From Hondaea fermentalgiana (taxonomy: Eukaryota > Sar > Bigyra > Thraustochytrida > Thraustochytriidae), in the NCBI GenBank assembly GCA_014084085.1, contig NPFB01000008.1:1-13294 (forward strand): 13,294 bases of DNA, read 5' to 3'. Within the stretch, counting starts at the first letter, position 1. Each line of letters begins with the position of its first letter. Position numbers and translations under genes: made by a program. This document shows positions 1-5,850 of this stretch, one piece after another. The notes under the pieces are model-generated. The model saw only the letters and a program-made list of their open reading frames with translations, had not been told where the DNA came from and did not search any database.

Positions 1-253
1 CCCCCCTTCCTTCCCCCTCCCGCGTGCCTGCCGTAGTAGAGTACATGGGATAGCGAGTGATCCGTTGCGGAACCCGAATTTCTACGAGTAGTATTTTGTC
101 GTTTCCGAATCAGATTGTTCTCTTGATTTTATTTTATTTTGAGAGAGAGAGGGAGAGAGAGAACCAAGCAAGTGCTTGGCAACAAAGGACTCTGTGCGAG
201 CGCGTGCATGGACAAATCTATAGCGAGGCTGCGCGCGCAAAGGCTGCGCGATC
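1..253 (+). promoter_or_regulatory. 5' flank / leader of the dual-GAF gene
   Basis: This stretch precedes the GAF gene and has no protein of its own. It begins with a pyrimidine-rich run (1-21), then a T-rich stretch (127-140) that switches abruptly to a purine-only GA-repeat tract at 141-164. If transcription starts far enough upstream, the leader holds a minimal upstream ORF (ATG GGA TAG, 45-53) and an out-of-frame ATG at 208 that opens a 41-codon frame ending at 333, overlapping the real start at 254. An in-frame TAG at 221-223 rules out a longer N-terminus for the GAF protein in unspliced RNA. No TATA box is evident. The transcription start cannot be placed from sequence alone. Confidence 0.4.
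141..164. repeat. GA-dinucleotide (polypurine) tract
   Basis: An almost pure GA microsatellite, interrupted once by GGG, directly follows a T/A-rich stretch (TTTTATTTTATTTT). It lies about 90-110 bp before the GAF-protein start codon. Such tracts can act as promoter elements or simply be variable simple repeats; nothing here decides between the two. Confidence 0.8.
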
Positions 254-2740
254 ATGGCGACCAACCTGCGGCATTGCGGGTCGGCACCGAGTCTTCCCTT
301 CACCACGCCGCAACCCCGCGCACAAGCCTTTGACGCGATCTCCAGAGCCAAAGCAGCGCCATCGACCTCGAACACCAATGGCGGCACCATTTATGCAGCC
401 AAACTCGCGCTTCGTGAGCAGCGTAAACGGGAACTCGACGCAGAGACACTCCTCATTCGAAATGAACGTCTTCGCGAAGAAAATGTATCGCTTCAGCAGG
501 AGGTCACACGACTTCGACAAGAGGCAAAGCAGCATTCGCACCAGCTAAAGGCCATGGAAGCTCGCGTCGACAAGGTGTCCCTCCGCAGCGAAAATCTCAT
601 TGGCGCGATTGCCGCCTCAAAGGTTGATGAAGCCTCCCTTGCGGCTGCTTTACATCTTCCGAGCGCTTCATCGAAAGCAATTCCTGAAGACGCACCTGGG
701 CCAGCAGCGTCTCCGCATCAAAACCAAATCGAGGACGAAGGCGTGCGTCGCGCGCATGCGCAAGCCAAAACGAAAATTAACTGGGGCGGTACCAACGTTC
801 TCGCCTTCAAAAAGGCGCTCCATGTTCTCACGGCTGAACGCAACGAGGCTCTCGCGCGTGCTCAAGTCACTGCCAAGCAGCTCGCTGCTTTGCAAAATAC
901 ATGCGAAGACTTGCGCAATCAGGTTCGCGAGCTCGCCTTTCAAAACCGCTTCGCAAAAGAACAGAGTACTGCAACGCTGAGCGATCTCGCGCCTGGGGCA
1001 GCAGGGTCGCGGCGGAAAACAACCTTGCCTTCAGTAAGGACAACACTTCCCGGGACCAGACGAGGAACCGTCGTTGCGCACGGTCACGCAGGACAGCGAA
1101 CAAGCCTCGCAAGAAAAGCGAGCACAGTTGTCGCGCATCCCGAAGCACGCCGTGCTCTCGAGACTGCGGCAGACCTCGAGGTCGTCGATTCCCTGCAATC
1201 CGATATGGATGGTGACATCGACGCCCTCGATACCATGCCCAAACTCCTCTACGACCTTTACGTCAAACTTGGCATCTCGCACCAGCTCCATGTTGAGACC
1301 TCGCATGCTCCCGACACCAAGGCGACCACAAAAGTGCCGCTTCTCGCCTCTGCCATGAGCGGCGACGATGCGAATCATGGCGCTGCAATGTCTGCAGCAG
1401 AAGCAGACGAAGAGATGTCACGAGCAGTCAAGCGCGCTCAAACATTTTCCAAGTCTCAAGCGCGCCACCTCGTTGATCTCGTCCGTCACATGCAGGCCAG
1501 TATTACTGGACTTTTCCACCTCTCGCAAAGCCCACGCGCCATCGTCTCGACACAATCTGAGCGCACGGCTATTGACCTCTTTTCGCACGTCTCGGAAGCA
1601 TGCAAAGAAATCGTCCCTGGCGTAAAACACGTCACGCTCTGGATCATGGACACCGAACACAACAAGGAGAACATGTGGACGCGAAGTGCACGCAAAGGTA
1701 GCATGGTTGAAGTTTCGTTTCGAGACGAGGCCGACAGTGGAATTGCAGGGCATGTCGCGCGCAATGGAAAGTGTGTTGTCCTCAACAATTGTGTTCTTGG
1801 AGACAACCCGGACTATGTCTATAATCCCAAGGTTGATCATCTCGGCTCGGTTCGCGAGTTTGCGGGAACATCTGCTCAAGGCGAAGGCTACTCGAAACAG
1901 AGTCTCGCCACGATCCCCATCTTCCGGGACACGAGCGCCTACTCGGATGGGTCCCCCACTGCGGCAGCCACGGAGCCGCAGACGGACCAGCCAGTAGCCA
2001 TTCTACAGGCCAGCAAGTCGGCGTCAAAGTCCCACCCAACCTCACATCGAACATTTTCCGATGCCCAGGTCCTGGCACTCAGTCTCTTTGCGCATGCCGC
2101 GCTCTGGGTCTTGGAGAACATTCGCGTCATGCAGCACATGCGCTCTCATGACAACGCAATCCAGGCCATGTTGCACTTTCCGCGCGGCCTCGCCCGATCA
2201 CTTGGAGCGCCACCTTCGGCCCGTAAAACAGAAGGCGCCAAATGCGAACTTCTCCGCCGACTCGAGATCCAGGTCGTTGAAACGCTGCCGGGCGCACGTC
2301 GCTGTCGCATTTTTGCACGAAGAGCACCGCCTGCTTCGGACTCTCAGGCACCAGGAACCTTGCATTGGGTCCCTGTTGCATCCTATGCGAGACTTCTTCA
2401 CGACGACTGGGACTCCATGAATCGCAGTTCGTGCGTCGCCAACTCGGGTCTTGCAGGCGACATCGTACGTTCTGGCCTTGCTTTTTGTCTCGAAGATCCA
2501 TACAACGATCCACGTTTCAATGCAAATATTGATCTAGAGACCGAGGGCCTTGCGCTCATTGCAGCACCCATCTATGCGGTCTCGATCGGGCACAATGAAA
2601 AACGCCTCTGGGGCGTTTTGCAGATATCTTTGCCATGGGGAATTCATACGGCGCCGTCCGTCGTGGACACTGTCGTGGCGGATCTGGTTCCTCAAATTGC
2701 GCTCGCCATTGCGCTCTCCCAGATCGACGCGGTCAACTGA
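254..2740 (+). CDS. Coiled-coil protein with two C-terminal GAF domains
   Basis: An 828-residue single-exon protein. The start is the first in-frame ATG after a TAG at 221-223 and has a strong context (ATCATGG). Residues 48-115 form a charged coiled coil rich in E, R, Q and L, and a second helical stretch lies at about 185-235. Residues 240-300 are a basic Ser/Thr-rich linker. GAF 1 spans roughly 435-625 and carries the SGIAGHVARNGKCVVLNN signature. GAF 2 spans roughly 660-825 and carries SGLAGDIVRSGLAF followed by DPRFNANID..T, which closely resembles GAF domains of cyclic-nucleotide phosphodiesterases. GAF domains bind small molecules such as cyclic nucleotides or mediate dimerisation. No phosphodiesterase, cyclase or kinase domain follows; the protein ends at the second GAF. 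I infer a cytoplasmic sensor or scaffold that dimerises through its coiled coil. The ligand is unknown. The gene is convergent with DPH3, 345 bp away. Confidence 0.88.
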   Translation: MATNLRHCGSAPSLPFTTPQPRAQAFDAISRAKAAPSTSNTNGGTIYAAKLALREQRKRELDAETLLIRNERLREENVSLQQEVTRLRQEAKQHSHQLKAMEARVDKVSLRSENLIGAIAASKVDEASLAAALHLPSASSKAIPEDAPGPAASPHQNQIEDEGVRRAHAQAKTKINWGGTNVLAFKKALHVLTAERNEALARAQVTAKQLAALQNTCEDLRNQVRELAFQNRFAKEQSTATLSDLAPGAAGSRRKTTLPSVRTTLPGTRRGTVVAHGHAGQRTSLARKASTVVAHPEARRALETAADLEVVDSLQSDMDGDIDALDTMPKLLYDLYVKLGISHQLHVETSHAPDTKATTKVPLLASAMSGDDANHGAAMSAAEADEEMSRAVKRAQTFSKSQARHLVDLVRHMQASITGLFHLSQSPRAIVSTQSERTAIDLFSHVSEACKEIVPGVKHVTLWIMDTEHNKENMWTRSARKGSMVEVSFRDEADSGIAGHVARNGKCVVLNNCVLGDNPDYVYNPKVDHLGSVREFAGTSAQGEGYSKQSLATIPIFRDTSAYSDGSPTAAATEPQTDQPVAILQASKSASKSHPTSHRTFSDAQVLALSLFAHAALWVLENIRVMQHMRSHDNAIQAMLHFPRGLARSLGAPPSARKTEGAKCELLRRLEIQVVETLPGARRCRIFARRAPPASDSQAPGTLHWVPVASYARLLHDDWDSMNRSSCVANSGLAGDIVRSGLAFCLEDPYNDPRFNANIDLETEGLALIAAPIYAVSIGHNEKRLWGVLQISLPWGIHTAPSVVDTVVADLVPQIALAIALSQIDAVN

Positions 2741-3085
2741 ATTGATTGAAAAAGGCTTGCGTGTGCGATCTGCTCCACAAGTGAAGTGCTTTTTTCGAAA
2801 AGGTTTAATTGATATCCATTTCGCCTCGCTCTTCAGCAAACGCAAGCAATGCAAACGTTGCCGTTTAGCTGCTAAAATTGATGTCGAAGGCGATGACGAT
2901 GGGTGACGCTTGCTGTCTCAGAAGAAGATCAAAGCCGAGGTATTGTAAGATTTCGAGGCGTTCCGAATGTTCTCCTGCACGAGCATCCTTCTTTTGCTGC
3001 TTGGTGTTTCAGTTCGGAACTCAAACTCTTCACGTTGTGCGTGAAATGCTTTCGCTTGAAACGAGAGCGATGTTGCTTGCGTCTG
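2741..3085. other. Convergent intergenic region (GAF gene / DPH3 3' ends)
   Basis: These 345 bp lie between the stop codons of two convergent genes, so they should hold both 3' untranslated regions and their polyadenylation sites. The region is more AT-rich than the flanking genes. I found no canonical AATAAA on the plus strand. Open frames crossing it do not resemble proteins. No other feature is visible. Confidence 0.6.
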
Positions 3086-3553
3086 TTAAACGTCCACAAC
3101 ATCAACGTCACGAGGTCCACCTGCCTCATCTGCGAGCTCCAGTTTATCGAGCGCCGACACGACCTCAATTTCTGCGGCTTCGGTTGCGGAGGAGGGATTT
3201 GGCAAGGTCGGCGGCATGACATCTGCATCATTTGCCTTTTCTTGGGCATCACCCTGAACGACGTCTTTTCCTTCTCCATTGCTGGCATTTTCTGCACTTT
3301 TCGCCTTGTCCTCATCCTTCTCGTGCTCCTCGTGCTCCTCTTCCTCGAGCTCGATGCTCTCCAGAAAGGCCTCTGGATCGTAGACAACACGGATGAGGAG
3401 CGAGCAGCTCGGACAAGGCGCGAGATCTTCTGCGCCAAGCAAATCATCCACCGTGATGAAGAAGTCGTCTCCGCACGGGCACGGGTACGTGTACAAGTCG
3501 TCCTTCTCTGAGAACGTCATGTCGTCCAAGTCAATGTCATCCCAAGCCGCCAT
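3086..3553 (-). CDS. DPH3: DPH3 (KTI11) CSL zinc protein with acidic C-terminal tail
   Basis: A 155-residue protein. Residues 1-65 are a textbook DPH-type metal-binding domain: an acidic start (AAWDDIDLDDMTF), then YTYPCPCGDDF and APCPSCSLLIRVVYD. The four zinc/iron ligands are C25, C27, C47 and C50. In the family, DPH3 donates electrons to the Fe-S cluster enzyme DPH1-DPH2 in the first step of diphthamide formation on elongation factor 2, and is also KTI11, linked to Elongator-dependent wobble-uridine modification. It acts in cytosol and nucleus. Homologues are usually about 80-90 residues; here an extra 90 residues (66-155) follow, starting with an acidic EEEEHEEHEKDED run and otherwise low in complexity. 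The ATG matches the family N-terminus. The gene is divergent from the Kdo transferase gene (297 bp between starts) and convergent with the GAF gene. Confidence 0.96.
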   Translation of the reverse strand: MAAWDDIDLDDMTFSEKDDLYTYPCPCGDDFFITVDDLLGAEDLAPCPSCSLLIRVVYDPEAFLESIELEEEEHEEHEKDEDKAKSAENASNGEGKDVVQGDAQEKANDADVMPPTLPNPSSATEAAEIEVVSALDKLELADEAGGPRDVDVVDV

Positions 3554-3850
3554 TGTCTCGCCGTCGCCTGCCTTTGCAGCGGCAACAAATCCCTTGCAAG
3601 CCGGTCGCCTTGCCTCGCGCCTCGCTCAGCCGTTCCTCGGCTCTGCGTCCCAAGCGCGCAGGCAACAGCGTCCACAGGCAGTCACTCACTGTCAATGGTC
3701 TTTGCGCTTTTGCTGGTGGTGTCGAGTGGTGGTGGGTGGTCACGAAGTCACGAAGCAACGTAAATGCAAAGGTGAAGGGAAGGACTCGGAGGGCAAGTGC
3801 AGTTCTTGCCAAGGAGCAGCAAGCAAGCAAAGCGATCGAAGCAAAGCGAG
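3554..3850. promoter_or_regulatory. Divergent promoter region between DPH3 and the Kdo transferase gene
   Basis: A 297-bp gap separates the two start codons, so both promoters must lie within it or overlap the genes. No TATA box is evident. On the plus strand an upstream ORF runs from ATG 3695 to TAA 3763, immediately followed by a second short one (ATG 3764 to TGA 3775). The right part (3810-3850) is purine-rich with AAGC/AAGCAAGC units. Confidence 0.5.
3695..3763 (+). other. Upstream ORF in the Kdo transferase leader (22 codons)
   Basis: ATG at 3695 opens a 22-residue frame that begins MVFALLLVVSSGGGW and stops at TAA 3763, 87 bp before the Kdo transferase start. The hydrophobic start looks like a signal peptide, but its frame is not joined to the enzyme in unspliced RNA. 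It may be a translation-damping upstream ORF. GT at 3760 (GTAAAT) could also be a weak splice donor; joining it to AG at 3813, 3816 or 3819 would be in phase with the enzyme. There is no good pyrimidine tract, so I regard splicing as unlikely. Confidence 0.3.
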
Positions 3851-5317
3851 ATGGGGGCCGCTCAAGCGTGGCGACTGCTCGCGGCCTCGCTCGAGAGGAT
3901 CGGCGGAGCGCGTCTCGCAGAGTTCGTTCGCTCGCGACGGGCTCGAGCTCGACTTGCTGCTGCCGCTCGCGGCGCCAAGGCCCAAGATATTATTAGCCTC
4001 TGGCCCTCTGCCGAGGTGCCGTGGCCTCGCAAATTTGCTCGCAACGAGCGACGTGGAGGACGCCTGACATGGATCCATGCTGCATCGGTCGGAGAGGGAC
4101 TCTGTGCCGTTGGGATCGTTGGCAAGCTCTTGGAGCGCGATGTCGAAACGCACGTCCTCGTAACGTGCAGCTCGGCTTCGGCGCTTGCCGTTGTGCCTTC
4201 TCGGGTGCGAGTGCGTCAACCGGACGCGATGGAACGTGTCTCGTTTGGACTGGCGCCACTCGACTTTCCGCATCGTGTCGATTGCTTTCTCGAGGCCTGG
4301 AAACCTGACCTCGTCATATGGGTTGAATCCGAGTTCTGGCCGTGCACCTTGCACGCTCTGCACGAGCGTCAGACACCCATGATCCTTGTCAATGCAAGAT
4401 TATCGCAGCGCTCGATGACTCGCTGGCAACTCTTTTCGTGGTCTCGAGCGCTGCTCGCATCCACTCTTGGCTGTTTCGACGCAATTGTTGCGCGCTCCGA
4501 TCAAGACGCAAAGCGCATCGAGACTGCTTTGCGTGCTGCGCCTGGACTGCTTTCCACAAGAAAGCCGCCGCCGCTAATTGACGCGGTCGTTGATCTGAAA
4601 ACGGATGATCCATTCGCATTTCAAGAGAAATCGGCTGTGCAAAGCGTTGACAAGGTCCTCATGCCCATTGCCTCAACGTTGCGACAGCGAGCGTGGATTG
4701 CCGGGTCCACGCATGCAGGCGAGGAGATGGAGCTTGCAAAGGCGCATGCGGAGCTCAGTTCCTCACGCTATGGCCATACCAATCTTGTTACCTTTATTGC
4801 CCCGCGTCACCCCGAGCGATGTTCAGACGCTTCGCAAGACGTTCGTCGAGCGCTTGCAGACGTAGAAATTGAGCCGATGGTGCTTTTATGGAGTGAACTT
4901 GCGCATCAGGACGCGCAGCTTCAAAACTTGCGACAATCGTCGTGCATTATTATTGTGGATTCGCTTGGAATTCTTGCACATCTCTACCGTTACGTTGATG
5001 TGGCTTTCATTGGTGGATCCTTGCCCATGAGTCGCTTCAAAGGTGTGCACAATGCCCGCGAGGCTCTTTTCGCAGGTTGCTCGCTTGTGCTTCAGGGTTC
5101 GGCGGCCCAATCCATCGAACCCCTCGTTTCGGGTGTGGTTGCCGTCGAAGATCACGTTGATCTTGCTTCTCGGGTACACGCACGCCTTGAAAAGCGCCTC
5201 GCAGACCCGATGCCGCAGCAGGCCGCTTATGCGACAAATTCTTCGGCCAAAAGTGCATTGGCTGCATTGAGCATTGTCTGGGAAATAATCCTCCGTGAAG
5301 AGCGTTCGCATCGCTGA
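3851..5317 (+). CDS. KDTA: 3-deoxy-D-manno-octulosonate (Kdo) transferase, WaaA/KdtA family
   Basis: A 488-residue GT30-type glycosyltransferase. The family transfers Kdo from CMP-Kdo to a lipid A-type acceptor. Landmarks in order: WIHAASVGEG (74-83, with catalytic-base position E82), VIWVESEFWP (155-164, conserved acidic E159), LVNARLSQRS (179-188), IVARSDQDAKRI (212-223), AGSTHAGEE (284-292), FIAPRHPERC (315-324), IIIVDSLGILAHLY (366-379), VAFIGGS (384-390) and GVHNAREALFAG (398-409), the last a variant of the usual GGHNPLEPA. The two-Rossmann GT-B layout is therefore complete. I chose ATG 3851 because an in-frame TGA lies at 3773-3775 and no other ATG intervenes; a reading starting at 3797 would need GTG. 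Residues 1-45 are rich in Ala, Arg and Leu with few acidic residues, replacing the bacterial membrane-anchor start and resembling a mitochondrial presequence. The plant orthologue is reported to be mitochondrial. The GC and start context match the neighbours, so this looks like a resident nuclear gene. Confidence 0.92.
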   Translation: MGAAQAWRLLAASLERIGGARLAEFVRSRRARARLAAAARGAKAQDIISLWPSAEVPWPRKFARNERRGGRLTWIHAASVGEGLCAVGIVGKLLERDVETHVLVTCSSASALAVVPSRVRVRQPDAMERVSFGLAPLDFPHRVDCFLEAWKPDLVIWVESEFWPCTLHALHERQTPMILVNARLSQRSMTRWQLFSWSRALLASTLGCFDAIVARSDQDAKRIETALRAAPGLLSTRKPPPLIDAVVDLKTDDPFAFQEKSAVQSVDKVLMPIASTLRQRAWIAGSTHAGEEMELAKAHAELSSSRYGHTNLVTFIAPRHPERCSDASQDVRRALADVEIEPMVLLWSELAHQDAQLQNLRQSSCIIIVDSLGILAHLYRYVDVAFIGGSLPMSRFKGVHNAREALFAGCSLVLQGSAAQSIEPLVSGVVAVEDHVDLASRVHARLEKRLADPMPQQAAYATNSSAKSALAALSIVWEIILREERSHR

Positions 5318-5850
5318 CCAAGCGAGCGAGCGGCAAAACATCAAGTGCCTGTAATTATCTGTTGTATGAAAAAAAATACCCTCAATGTTAGTTTGTTTGA
5401 CTTTGTGTCATCTATGCTACGTGTGCGTGTGAAAGTATGTTTTGTATTCTGAGAGGATGACAATGCCACAGCAATGAGGTCAATGATTGTTGTTCAGTCG
5501 CAAAGTGTCAAGTACGTCCCTAAACATTGCTTGGTTTCAATGAACATGCCTCGTCCGCTTTTCTGTTTCGGCATAAGTGTGACCCGAAGCGTGAACTGCA
5601 CAATAAAGCTTGACAATCGTCATTGCAATGCGAGAAGCTCAGAGCGCAACGCATGATGTTGCTGATGCTCAAAATAGTCGGATGTCCGTCTTCACCGTGC
5701 GAGGCCTTTGAAAGTTAATTATAAAAGCAAAAAAAAAAAGGTCCTCGCGTGCACTACATGTCCGGACTCAAAAGCTGTTCGTTTCCTCGAAAAGCTTTCT
5801 GGGCCGTCACTGTCGCATCAGCTGATTTGATTGCCTTGCCATGTTGTAAA
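5318..5850. other. Convergent intergenic region (Kdo transferase / sulfotransferase-like 3' ends)
   Basis: These 533 bp hold the 3' ends of two convergent genes. The region is clearly AT-richer than the genes. It contains A8 at about 5369-5376, a GTGTGCGTGTG stretch near 5422-5431, a canonical AATAAA at 5602-5607 on the plus strand, and an A11 run at 5729-5739. No protein-like open frame is present; a 60-codon frame at 5474-5656 has no recognisable features. Confidence 0.6.
5602..5607 (+). promoter_or_regulatory. Possible polyadenylation signal (AATAAA)
   Basis: A canonical AATAAA hexamer lies 285 bp after the Kdo transferase stop codon, in an AT-rich convergent intergenic region. It could direct cleavage of that transcript. 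The hexamer may occur by chance and many protists do not depend on it. Confidence 0.3.

Noticed and set aside
2903..3511. A 202-codon plus-strand open frame with a hydrophobic stretch resembling a membrane segment.
   Set aside because: It is antisense to DPH3. The Leu/Val run is the complement of DPH3's acidic Glu-rich tail.
3797..3850. An 18-codon N-terminal extension of the Kdo transferase.
   Set aside because: It would need a GTG start, implausible in a nuclear gene; the first in-frame ATG is 3851 with G at -3 and G at +4.
3851..5317. The Kdo transferase as bacterial contamination or a misassembled bacterial segment.
   Set aside because: It is flanked closely by DPH3 and a type II membrane protein gene, has no Shine-Dalgarno or operon partner, shows neighbour-like composition, and has a eukaryote-style presequence.
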